DNA from: Gammaproteobacteria bacterium
GTDB taxonomy: Bacteria; Pseudomonadota; Gammaproteobacteria; Xanthomonadales; Rhodanobacteraceae
Assembly: GCA_021324095.1 (NCBI GenBank)
Contig: JAJPJT010000119.1
Location: 1 to 46,383 of the forward strand
Direction: 5' to 3'
DNA: 46,383 bases
The translations under genes and the position numbers were made by a program. The notes beneath the pieces are model-generated. The model made no database searches and was not told the DNA's origin. It worked only from the letters and a program-made list of their open reading frames with translations. Numbering within the stretch: the stretch's first letter is position 1; every line of letters begins with the position of its first letter. Shown here in pieces: positions 7,300-14,908 of this stretch.

Positions 7300-7653
7300 T
7301 CAGTCTCCCGCCGCCTTGGCGGGCTTGTCGACCGTGGCCGCCTTGGCCGGCTTCTCGGCGGTCGCCGGTTTGGTGGCTTCGGCGGGCTTGGGCGATTCCG
7401 CAGGCTTGTCGCCGGAAGGCTCTTTCGGCTTGGCCGCCTCGCCGGCGAGGTTGTGCTTCTTTTCCTTGTCGGATTTGAAATCGGTTTCGTACCAGCCGCT
7501 GCCGGCAAGCCGGAACGCAGGCGCCGTCACCTGCCGGTGCACGGTGTCGTGCTTGCCGCAATTCGGGCAAACGTCGGGATCGGGGTCGGACAGCTTCTGC
7601 AGGCGTTCGAATTTTTCCCCGCAGTCGTCGCATCGGAATACGTAGATGGGCAT
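7300..7653 (-). CDS. FmdB-family zinc-ribbon protein
   Basis: A 117-residue protein that begins MPIYVFRCDDCG and has two CxxC pairs (Cys8/11 and Cys29/32), the zinc ribbon of the FmdB/CxxC_CXXC_SSSS family. From residue 70 on it is a low-complexity Lys/Pro/Ala tail with repeated KPA units, typical of these proteins and probably disordered. The ATG at 7653 is chosen because the family always starts at MPxYxF; the reading frame extends further upstream without homology. In proteobacteria this gene often precedes aspS; here it precedes mrcB by 52 nt. Role unknown, presumably a small regulatory protein. Confidence 0.88.
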   Translation of the reverse strand: MPIYVFRCDDCGEKFERLQKLSDPDPDVCPNCGKHDTVHRQVTAPAFRLAGSGWYETDFKSDKEKKHNLAGEAAKPKEPSGDKPAESPKPAEATKPATAEKPAKAATVDKPAKAAGD

Positions 7654-7787
7654 CGCTAGCAAAACGGCAAAATGATCCGGCAATGATACCGCCGCGAGGG
7701 ATCCACGTGATGCATCGTTGTGCACGCGGTCGGGCGGGCCGCTTATCATGCGGCGGCTCATACCTCGTACTTTTGCAAGGAACACCG

Positions 7788-8468
7788 ATGCCGTTTGTCC
7801 GCACCACCAGCCTGGTCCTCGCGCTCGCCGCGGGTTTGCCGATCGCTTCCGTCGCAGCCGCGGCGGCTCCCGCCGCGGATGTCCTGTGCCCCGCCATGCC
7901 GCCGCCGCAACCCGCGGCCTGGGTCGCGCATATCGAGGAAGTCAATCGAGGGCTCGGCATACCGCCGGATTACGCAGCCAGGCACGACCTGCGTCCGGAA
8001 CCGGAGGCCAGGGACCTGGTGCAGGTGCCGCGCGACGTGTACGGACGCAAGGTCGAGATGGTGGCACCGGCCGCCGCCGCGCTGAAGCGCATGTTCGCAG
8101 CCGCGGCGCGGGACGGGGTGAAACTCGAAACGGTATCGGGCTTCCGCAGCATGGCGTACCAGACGCACCTCGTCCGCCTGAAACTGAAACGCGGCATGAC
8201 GATCCAGCAAGCGCTCAAGATCAATGCGGTGCCGGGTTACAGCGAACACCAGACCGGCTGCGCGATCGACCTCACGACGCCGGGCGTCCCGGCCGCTGAC
8301 AGCAGTTTCGCGAAGAGCAAGGCCTTCACGTGGTTGCAGCAGCACGGCGCCGAGTTCGGATTCCATCTGTCGTTTCCGCCCGGCAATCCGTACGGCTACG
8401 AATACGAACCATGGCATTGGCGGTATATCGCCGGCAGCGCCAGTGTGACGGCATCACACGTACATTGA
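7788..8468 (+). CDS. VanY-type D-alanyl-D-alanine carboxypeptidase
   Basis: A 226-residue exported zinc peptidase of the peptidase M15B (VanY/LdcB) family, which trims the terminal D-Ala (or D-amino acid) from peptidoglycan stems. A signal peptide ends near residue 27 (AAAA). The M15 signature is complete: SGFRS (117-121), SEHQTGCAID with zinc ligands His154 and Asp161, and EPWHWRY with catalytic Glu207 and zinc ligand His210. The ATG at 7788 has an SD (AAGGA, 7 nt upstream). It is divergent from the FmdB/mrcB operon, so cell-wall genes lie on both strands here. Confidence 0.9.
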   Translation: MPFVRTTSLVLALAAGLPIASVAAAAAPAADVLCPAMPPPQPAAWVAHIEEVNRGLGIPPDYAARHDLRPEPEARDLVQVPRDVYGRKVEMVAPAAAALKRMFAAAARDGVKLETVSGFRSMAYQTHLVRLKLKRGMTIQQALKINAVPGYSEHQTGCAIDLTTPGVPAADSSFAKSKAFTWLQQHGAEFGFHLSFPPGNPYGYEYEPWHWRYIAGSASVTASHVH

Positions 8469-8518
8469 TGAGTCGTTGCTCATCTCCCCGGCGGGTACCG
8501 CGCGATCACTCACCCCTT

Positions 8519-8566
8519 CGTCATTCCGGGGGCTGCGCCGTGGAGCCGGCGCAGCCCGGAATGACG
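8519..8566. repeat. Palindromic intergenic repeat (CGTCATTCCGG type)
   Basis: Arms 8519-8539 and 8548-8566 are inverted copies (CGTCATTCCGGG(G)GCTGCGCC and complement) around an 8-nt loop. The end ccggaatgacgagc recurs at 40428-40441. It lies between the convergent VanY and btuB genes and may also act as a bidirectional transcription stop. Confidence 0.65.
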
Positions 8567-8638
8567 AGCCTATTGGCACGCACATTGTGATAACCGCGAC
8601 TGGAGGGCTGGCGCGAAGCAGGATCTACGATCCTGCAT

Positions 8639-10492
8639 TCATCCGGCCGGCTGCCAGCGCAACGTCAGCATGAAGTTGCGGCCGGGCTGGTTGTAGAAGT
8701 ACGCGGTTTCGTAGTCCTTGTCGAACACGTTGTTGAGCGCAAGCTGCATTTTCCAGTCGCGGTTGAACGACCAGCCTGCGCGCAGGTTGGTGAGTGCGTA
8801 ACCACCCAGCCGGTTCTGGTTGGCGATGTCGTCCCAGGTGCGTCCCGCGAGATACCAGCTTGCGCCGATGCTGAAGCGGCCGAAGCTGCGGTCGGCGTCG
8901 AAGCGCGCGCTCTGACGCGGCCGGCGCGGCAACTCGTTGCGCTCGTAAGGTCCGCCCGTGGCATTGTCGCGCGCGTTCAGCAGCGTCGCGGTCGCGCGCA
9001 CGTTCCAGCCGGCAAGTTTTCCGTCGACCACGCCTTCGAGTCCGGTGATGCGCGCACGATCGATGTTCGCGGGCAGGTTGGTGGCCGCGTCGAACGTGAT
9101 CACGTCTCGAATGTCGTTCCGATAAACCGACAAGGACCAGTGCCCCCAGGCCGGCGTGCCGCGCAAACCGACTTCGAGATTGCGCGAGCTTTCGGGTCGG
9201 AGATCCGGATTGCCGAATCCGGGGTAGTACAGGTCATTGAACGTCGGCGCGCGGAACGCGGTACCCCAGCTCGCCGTGACGCGCAGGTCCTTCGCGAAAT
9301 CCCAACCCCACAACGCGCTGCCCGTGGTTTTGCCGCCGAACTGGCTGTTGTCGTCGTGGCGCACGTTGGCCTGCCACGACTGCGATCCGAACGTCCGCTG
9401 CCATTGCGCGAATAGCCCGCGATTGGTGCGGGAGTCGACCGCAAATGCGTAGTTGCTCGCGATCGATTCGCGCTGCCAATCCACGCCGGTGGTCAGCAGT
9501 CCGCCGGCCAGGGCGAGGTCGGACTGGAAGGATCCCAGCCTGCGCCGCGTATCGAAATTGTCGACGTAGCTGTTACCGAGGTAATCGGTATCGAAATCGT
9601 CGCTGGACCCGGCGCGCAACGTGAGATTCAACCAGTCGTTCGGGCGGAAGTGCAACTGGCCGCCGGCGACCTGGGTCGCGTAATCGTCCGAATCGCTGAA
9701 GGTGCCGTCGTACTTGTTGAAGCCCTGCGTGCGCATCGCCAGCGCATCGGCGCTCCAGCGCTCGTCGAACGTGTACGCGCCGTGGATCGTCAACGTGTTG
9801 TCGTGGAAACCATCGCGGTCCGGCTGGTCGGCGAAACACCCGGCGAACGCTTCGGCCGCGCCGAGCCGGCATGCATTGATGCCCTTGGTCTGGTCGTGGG
9901 TCGCCTGCACCGCGATCCAGCCCTTGTCGCCGGCGGCGGAAAATCCCGAGGACGCCTTCCAGTGCGACCAGCTGCCGATACCGACGCTGGCATTCGGCGT
10001 AAACGTGCCGGGCGCGTGGCGCAGAAAGATCTGGATCACGCCGCCGATCGCCTCGGAACCGTAGAGGCTCGAGAACGGACCGCGCACGATTTCGATGCGC
10101 TGGATCTGGTCGACCGGAATGTCCTGGATCGGCGTGGTGCCCGCGGTCGCGGAGCCGACCCGTATGCCGTCGACCAGCACCAGCACCTGGTCCGCGTCGG
10201 TGCCGCGCAGGAACAGGCCCGTCACCTTGCCGGGACCGCCCTGGTTGCTGATCGACATGCCCGGCGTGTCGTTCAACAGGTCCTGCAACGACGACGGTTG
10301 CAGCAGTTCGATTTCGGCGCGCGTGATCACGGTGACCGGCGCGAGCGTCTGGTCCTCGGTCTGCGCGGTGCGCGTCGCGGTGACGACGACCTGGTCCAGG
10401 GTGGTGGGCGCGGATTGGCCAAACGCCGCGATGGACGAAAACGACAACGCGGCCAGCACGCTGCCGGCCAGCAAACGACGATGCGGTTCCAC
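8639..10492 (-). CDS. btuB: TonB-dependent vitamin B12 receptor BtuB
   Basis: A 617-residue outer-membrane receptor. It has a signal peptide (to about 27, AAFGQS), TonB box region DQVVVTATR (about 33-41), a plug domain with the LRGTDADQVLVLVDGIRV and GPFSSLYGSEAIGGVIQI motifs, then a 22-strand barrel ending in the terminal aromatic LRWQPAG strand. These are the plug features of BtuB. The start is GTG at 10492, set by a good SD (AGGAGA, 8 nt away); the open frame extends upstream through the riboswitch but that part is not protein. A cobalamin riboswitch precedes it, supporting a B12 or corrinoid substrate. No btuCDF partner genes lie beside it. Confidence 0.93.
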   Translation of the reverse strand: MEPHRRLLAGSVLAALSFSSIAAFGQSAPTTLDQVVVTATRTAQTEDQTLAPVTVITRAEIELLQPSSLQDLLNDTPGMSISNQGGPGKVTGLFLRGTDADQVLVLVDGIRVGSATAGTTPIQDIPVDQIQRIEIVRGPFSSLYGSEAIGGVIQIFLRHAPGTFTPNASVGIGSWSHWKASSGFSAAGDKGWIAVQATHDQTKGINACRLGAAEAFAGCFADQPDRDGFHDNTLTIHGAYTFDERWSADALAMRTQGFNKYDGTFSDSDDYATQVAGGQLHFRPNDWLNLTLRAGSSDDFDTDYLGNSYVDNFDTRRRLGSFQSDLALAGGLLTTGVDWQRESIASNYAFAVDSRTNRGLFAQWQRTFGSQSWQANVRHDDNSQFGGKTTGSALWGWDFAKDLRVTASWGTAFRAPTFNDLYYPGFGNPDLRPESSRNLEVGLRGTPAWGHWSLSVYRNDIRDVITFDAATNLPANIDRARITGLEGVVDGKLAGWNVRATATLLNARDNATGGPYERNELPRRPRQSARFDADRSFGRFSIGASWYLAGRTWDDIANQNRLGGYALTNLRAGWSFNRDWKMQLALNNVFDKDYETAYFYNQPGRNFMLTLRWQPAG

Positions 10493-10614
10493 GAGACTCT
10501 CCTGTCCGCGCCTGCCCGCGCGGTGTCGATGGGTCGGGGACAGGGGAAGGAGTGCGGCGCCATGCGCGATGTCGCATGACCCCGAGACACGAGCCCGCCG
10601 CTTGTCCGGTTCTC

Positions 10615-10815
10615 GCCGAAAGGCCGGTCTCCGGGCTCGCGAGCGAAGGCTTGCGCCTCCCTCGATCCGCGCCTTCCCGGGTTTTACCCAGTGGCGTCGT
10701 GCGGATCGTTGCTCGCCTACCGTTGCGGGGGCAGCTCCGGAATGGACGTCCATACGCATCGACGTCGGCACCGGATTCCCGTTTCAACCGCCGGATTGCG
10801 CCGACGGTCACCTCA
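10615..10815 (-). promoter_or_regulatory. Cobalamin (adenosylcobalamin) riboswitch
   Basis: Read on the minus strand, the conserved blocks occur in order: GAATCCGGTGCCGACG, GCTGCCCCCGCAACGGTA, CGCACGACGCCACTGG, GGGAAGGCG, a GCAAGCC segment and GCCCGGAGACCGGCC. This is the standard B12-box architecture of about 200 nt. It ends about 120 nt before the btuB GTG. In gammaproteobacterial btuB leaders, ligand binding lowers expression, usually by sequestering the RBS. Outer boundaries are approximate. Confidence 0.95.
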
Positions 10816-10852
10816 GGCGACGGCCATGGTAGCCGATCGTCGAAGCGCGCGT

Positions 10853-10868
10853 CATGGATTAGTCCATG
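10853..10868. promoter_or_regulatory. Perfect palindrome upstream of btuB leader and MFS gene
   Basis: CATGGA-TTAG-TCCATG is an exact inverted repeat with a 4-nt centre. It lies between the riboswitch and the divergent MFS gene, about 120 nt from the latter's ATG, where an operator would be expected. No regulator is identified. Confidence 0.3.
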
Positions 10869-10989
10869 CCGAAACAATCAGCGGTGCAAAGCGCGACGCG
10901 CATCACGACTGGATCGATCGTGCGCCGCAGTTCGGCACCGGTTCGGATAACGCCGGTTACAGTGAACCCCCTTTTTGCATCCAGAGGCC

Positions 10990-12219
10990 ATGCTCCGCAC
11001 GCTGCGCCCTGTCGCTTCGCTGCTGGCCGGCACCGCGCTGCTGCTGGTCGGCGTGGGGCTGCTGAATACGTTGATCCCGCTGCGCGGAATGAGCGCAGGA
11101 TTTTCCGGCACGCTGCTGGGCGGCCTCACCTCTGCGTATTACGCGGGCTATTTCGTCGGCACCCTCGCGATGCCGCCGCTGGTGCGCCGGGTCGGCCACA
11201 TCCGTGCATTCGCGTTCTGCGCCGCGTGCGCCGCCTGCGTGGTGCTGCTGCACGCGCTCGGGACCAATCCGGTCGCGTGGCTGGTGCTGCGGTTGCTGAC
11301 CGGCATCGTGCTGGTCGGCCTGTACGCGATCATCGAAAGCTGGCTCAACGCACAGTCGAGCAGCGGCCAGCGCGGCACGGTATTCGCCGCGTACATGGTG
11401 GTCAACCTGTGCTCGCTGGCGCTGGCGCAACAGTTGCTGCGGATCGGCGGCCAGCCGTTCGTGCTGTTCACCGTGATCGCGCTGGCGGTGTGCGCCGCGA
11501 CTTTGCCCGTGCTGCTGACCCGCCAGGCCCAGCCGCAGCCGCAGGCGACACCCAAATTGCAACTGCGCCTGTTGTTCGACGTTGCACCGAGCGCGGGCGT
11601 GGGCGCGTTGCTGTCCGGACTTGCGATGGGCGCGTTCTGGGGCTTGCTGCCGGTGTACGCGCGCAGGGTGGGATTCGACACGACGACCGTTGGCACCTAC
11701 ATGAGCATCGCGATCCTCGGCGGTGCCGCGCTGCAGTGGCCGTTGGGCCGACTGTCCGACCGGAGCGACCGCCGCATCGTGCTGACCTGGGTGGCGGCCT
11801 CAGCCGCGTTGCTGGCATTGGCGGCGCTGGTGGCGGGCGGACGGCTGTGGCCCGCGATGGTGCTGATATTCCTGTTCGGCGGGACGGCGTTCGCGATCTA
11901 CCCGATCGTCGTCGCGCATCTCGTCGAAAACGTCACGCCGGAGAACCTGCTGGCGGCAAGCAGCAGCGTGCTGCTGGTGTACGGGGTCGGCTCGGCACTG
12001 GGTCCGCTCATTGCCGGCGCGCTGATCTCCAGTGTCGGCGCGTGGTCGCTGTTTGCGTGGTTCGCCGGAACCCATACGGCGCTCGCGGGGTACGCCGCGT
12101 ATCGTTATGGCGTGCTGCGCCGCGCGCCGTTGCGCGAACGGAAATTCCACCCGATGCTGCGCACCACGCCGGCCGCGTTGCGGCTGCTGCGCGGCGCGCG
12201 GCCGGGCCGCGAGACCTGA
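10990..12219 (+). CDS. MFS transporter (YcaD-like)
   Basis: A 409-residue major facilitator with about 12 hydrophobic helices and the MFS loop 2-3 signature shortened to LVRRVGHIRAF. It shares the compact form and IIESWLNAQS segment (about 115-125) of the YcaD/TMS-type MFS proteins. Substrate unknown. The ATG at 10990 follows CAGAGG; a TTG at 10975 in the same frame is less likely. It converges with the next MFS gene with only 6 nt between stop codons. Being divergent from a B12-regulated btuB does not by itself imply corrinoid transport. Confidence 0.87.
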   Translation: MLRTLRPVASLLAGTALLLVGVGLLNTLIPLRGMSAGFSGTLLGGLTSAYYAGYFVGTLAMPPLVRRVGHIRAFAFCAACAACVVLLHALGTNPVAWLVLRLLTGIVLVGLYAIIESWLNAQSSSGQRGTVFAAYMVVNLCSLALAQQLLRIGGQPFVLFTVIALAVCAATLPVLLTRQAQPQPQATPKLQLRLLFDVAPSAGVGALLSGLAMGAFWGLLPVYARRVGFDTTTVGTYMSIAILGGAALQWPLGRLSDRSDRRIVLTWVAASAALLALAALVAGGRLWPAMVLIFLFGGTAFAIYPIVVAHLVENVTPENLLAASSSVLLVYGVGSALGPLIAGALISSVGAWSLFAWFAGTHTALAGYAAYRYGVLRRAPLRERKFHPMLRTTPAALRLLRGARPGRET

Positions 12220-12225
12220 ACTCGA

Positions 12226-13557
12226 TCAATCGTTGGGCAAACCGCCGCGGCGCTTGGCGATCCACAAAGCTCCCAACGTGCCGGCCGCGCCCGAAAGCAG
12301 GTACAGGCCGACGTAGTCGAGTCCCACGAACTGCGCCAATGCCAAGCCCACCAGCGGGGCGAAACCCGCGCCGATCAGCCAGCCCAAGTCGGACGTGATC
12401 ATCGCACCGGTGTAGCGGAACTCGCTGCGGAAATTCGAGTTGACCGCGCCGGCGGCCTGCGCGTGCGAGAAGCCGAGCAGCGCAAAGCCAATGAGGATGA
12501 ACAGATAACCCTGCACGATGCCGCCGGACAACATCAGCGCCGTCCAGCCGCTGTAGATGGCGATCAGCACGCCGCACACCGCCAGCGTGGTGCGACGGCC
12601 GAAACGATCGGCGAACCAGGCCGACAGGAACATGCACGGAATCGCCACGAGCGCGCCGACGATTTCCACCAGCAGGAAACCCGTCGGCGACTGCGTCGTG
12701 AACATCAGCGCCCACGACAACCCGAAGATCGTCACCAGATAGAACAGCGCGTAGCTGGCCAGCGGAGCGAAGGCGCCCAGCCCGACATTGATGCCCTGCG
12801 TGCGAAACAGCTCGCGCATCGACGAGGGCTCGAGATCGCGATGCGCCATTTGCGCAGCGTAGCGCGGGGCCACGACCATGCGCAGCCGCGCGAACAACGC
12901 GACGACGTTGACGGCGAACGCCACGAAGAACGGATAGCGCCATCCCCATTCGAAGAAATCCGCCGGCGTCAGGCTGGACCAGATGTAGGCGAACAGCCCC
13001 GCGGCAAGGATGAAGCCGATCGGTTCGCCGAGTTGCGCGAGCATGGCGAACCAGCCGCGGCGCTCCCGTGGCGCCATCAAGGCCGTGAGCGAAGCCAGGC
13101 CGTTCCAGCTTCCTCCCAGTCCGAATCCCTGGCCGAAGCGCAGCACGGCCAGCGCCAGGATGGACCACCAACCCAGCGTCGAATAGCCCGGCATGAACGC
13201 GATGCCGGCGGTCGCCATGCCAAGCATGAACAGCGCGATGGTGAGCTTGGTGGCGATACCAAACCAGCGATGCAGCACCAGGAAAAACATCGAGCCCAGC
13301 GGCCGCGCGATGAAGCCGAGCGCGAAAATCGCGAAGGCATAGAACATGCCGTCCAGTGGGCTCGCGAACGGGAAAAACGCTTTCGGGAATGCCAGCACGC
13401 AGCCCAACCCGAACACGAACACGTCGAACGATTGGGAAATGCGTCCGACGATCACGCCGACGGCGAGATCGCCCGGGGTGACGTGCCCCGCTTCGGGAGT
13501 GCCTGGGTGCGCGCGTGGAGGCGCGGGCGGATGGTTCATGGTGTCGCTGGATGACAT
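12226..13557 (-). CDS. MFS transporter, metabolite:H+ symporter type
   Basis: A 443-residue inner-membrane carrier with 12 predicted helices. The FDVFVFGLG segment in helix 1, the long GLGGSWNGLASLTALMAPRERRG loop (about 143-165) and WFADRFGRR (about 315-323) are typical of the MHS (ShiA/ProP-like) branch, which imports organic acids or osmolytes with protons. The residues FDVFVF replace the more usual YDFxL, so the substrate may differ. The first ATG (13557) is used; an ATG at 13539 is an alternative, and neither has a strong SD. Confidence 0.85.
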   Translation of the reverse strand: MSSSDTMNHPPAPPRAHPGTPEAGHVTPGDLAVGVIVGRISQSFDVFVFGLGCVLAFPKAFFPFASPLDGMFYAFAIFALGFIARPLGSMFFLVLHRWFGIATKLTIALFMLGMATAGIAFMPGYSTLGWWSILALAVLRFGQGFGLGGSWNGLASLTALMAPRERRGWFAMLAQLGEPIGFILAAGLFAYIWSSLTPADFFEWGWRYPFFVAFAVNVVALFARLRMVVAPRYAAQMAHRDLEPSSMRELFRTQGINVGLGAFAPLASYALFYLVTIFGLSWALMFTTQSPTGFLLVEIVGALVAIPCMFLSAWFADRFGRRTTLAVCGVLIAIYSGWTALMLSGGIVQGYLFILIGFALLGFSHAQAAGAVNSNFRSEFRYTGAMITSDLGWLIGAGFAPLVGLALAQFVGLDYVGLYLLSGAAGTLGALWIAKRRGGLPND

Positions 13558-13585
13558 GGTGTTTGCGGGGTACGAAATGGTGCAG

Positions 13586-13609
13586 TTTGAATCAAGCTTT
13601 GAATCAAGC
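13586..13609 (+). repeat. Tandem 12-bp repeat
   Basis: TTTGAATCAAGC occurs twice back to back, 29 nt upstream of the MFS start codon (minus strand). Each unit is partly palindromic (TTGAATCAA), so it could be an operator or simply a small duplication. Confidence 0.45.
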
Positions 13610-13657
13610 AGTTCGCGCTGAGCAGCACTGCGTCAGTCCGGAATGGCTGACGAAAAT

Positions 13658-13714
13658 CCCCCTCACCCGGCAAGCGCTACGCGCTTGTCTCCCTCTCCCC
13701 AAAGGGGAGAGGGG
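13658..13714. repeat. Dispersed palindromic repeat, copy A
   Basis: CCCCCTCACCC, then a small GCGCTACGCGC palindrome, then CTCTCCCC-AAA-GGGGAGAG. It is the same modular element as at 18011-18079 and 40061-40116. This family (CCCTCACCC ... CTCTCCC hairpins) is common in intergenic DNA of Xanthomonadales and some other proteobacteria. Confidence 0.8.
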
Positions 13715-13747
13715 AAGAGCACGACAAGCTGAGTAGCTGATTGCTTT

Positions 13748-13787
13748 TCTCCCTCTCCCCTGTGGGGAGAGGGCTGGGGTGAGGGGG
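13748..13787. repeat. Dispersed palindromic repeat, copy B (inverted)
   Basis: CTCCCTCTCCCC-TGT-GGGGAGAGGG followed by CTGGGGTGAGGGGG. It is in opposite orientation to copy A, so the pair 13658-13787 forms a long inverted repeat between the MFS gene and cyoA. The rest of the gap (13558-13879) shows no gene. Confidence 0.8.
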
Positions 13788-13879
13788 CGCGAAACTCGAT
13801 CAAGAATGCCGTGGATTCTGCAACGAAACGGAGCAACGGAGTATCATAAGCCGTTTTTGCATCCCGCCCAAGCCCGATC

Positions 13880-14887
13880 ATGCTCGTCAAACGTCTCCGC
13901 GGCCTGCTGCTGCTTCCCCTTCTGCTGCTCGGCGGTTGCAACCTGGTGCTGCTGGACCCCTCCGGCGATGTCGCGCGCCAGCAGAGCGACATCATGATCA
14001 CCACCACGATCATCATCGCGATCATCATCGTGCCGGTACTGATCGCGATCGCGATCGTCGCGTGGCGTTATCGCGCCTCGAACAAGCGCGCGAAGTACGA
14101 CCCCGAGTGGGACCATTCGCCGCAACTGGAACTGCTGGTGTGGTCGGGCCCGCTGCTGATCATCATCGCGGTCGGCGCGATCAGCTGGATCGGCACGCAC
14201 GTGGTCGATCCGTACCGGTCGCTCGACCGGATCGCGCCGGGCCAGCCCGTGCCGGCCGACACGAAGCCGCTCGACGTCGAAGTGGTGTCGTTGCGCTGGA
14301 AATGGCTGTTCCTGTATCCGCAATACGGCATCGCCACGGTGAACGAACTCGCCGCGCCGGTCGACCGGCCGATCCGGTTCAAGCTGACTTCGGACGCCAT
14401 GATGGATTCGTTCTTCGTGCCGGCGCTCGCGGGCCAGATCTACACGATGCCCGGCATGCAGACGGTCCTGCACGGCGTCATCAACAAGCCCGGCGAGTAC
14501 CGCGGCTTCTCGGCGAACTTCAGCGGTTCGGGTTTCACGGACATGCGCTTCAAGTTCTACGGCATGGACAAGGCCGACTTCGATCACTGGGTCGCCAAGG
14601 TCCGCGCGGCAGGCGGCGACCTGGATCTTGCGGCGTACGACAAGTTGCGCCAGCCGACCCGCGCCGCGCCGGTGCAGTACTTCGCGAAGTTCGACGCCGA
14701 CCTGTACCGGCGCACGCTCAATCTCTGCATCGACCCCGGCAAGGAATGCAAGAGCCAGATGATGGCCGCCGACGCCGGACACGGCGCGGCCGCGCACGCG
14801 ATGCAGGATCACGCCGGCGGCGACTCGATGGCGATGGGTCCAGACGCGCCGCAGCCCGCCGCCGCGCCGGCCGCGGCGACGCACTGA
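13880..14887 (+). CDS. cyoA: Cytochrome bo3 ubiquinol oxidase subunit II
   Basis: A 335-residue lipoprotein subunit of the proton-pumping quinol oxidase. The lipobox is LGGC (Cys20). Two membrane helices (about 38-62 and 86-105) precede the periplasmic cupredoxin domain, with DVEVVSLRWKWLF and the COX_ARM domain after it. No CuA-ligand cysteines are present, as expected for a quinol and not a cytochrome c oxidase. The Ala/His/Met-rich tail (HGAAAHAMQDHAGGDSMAMG) is unusual and could bind metal. First gene of cyoABCD; the start at 13880 follows directly on the repeat-rich gap. TSS not identified. Confidence 0.95.
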   Translation: MLVKRLRGLLLLPLLLLGGCNLVLLDPSGDVARQQSDIMITTTIIIAIIIVPVLIAIAIVAWRYRASNKRAKYDPEWDHSPQLELLVWSGPLLIIIAVGAISWIGTHVVDPYRSLDRIAPGQPVPADTKPLDVEVVSLRWKWLFLYPQYGIATVNELAAPVDRPIRFKLTSDAMMDSFFVPALAGQIYTMPGMQTVLHGVINKPGEYRGFSANFSGSGFTDMRFKFYGMDKADFDHWVAKVRAAGGDLDLAAYDKLRQPTRAAPVQYFAKFDADLYRRTLNLCIDPGKECKSQMMAADAGHGAAAHAMQDHAGGDSMAMGPDAPQPAAAPAAATH

Positions 14888-14908
14888 TTTTTTGCAGGTA
14901 TCCCGTTC

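Noticed and set aside
11148..11818. Minus-strand frames inside the first MFS gene
   Set aside because: No recognisable domain; plus strand has 12 helices of an MFS carrier.
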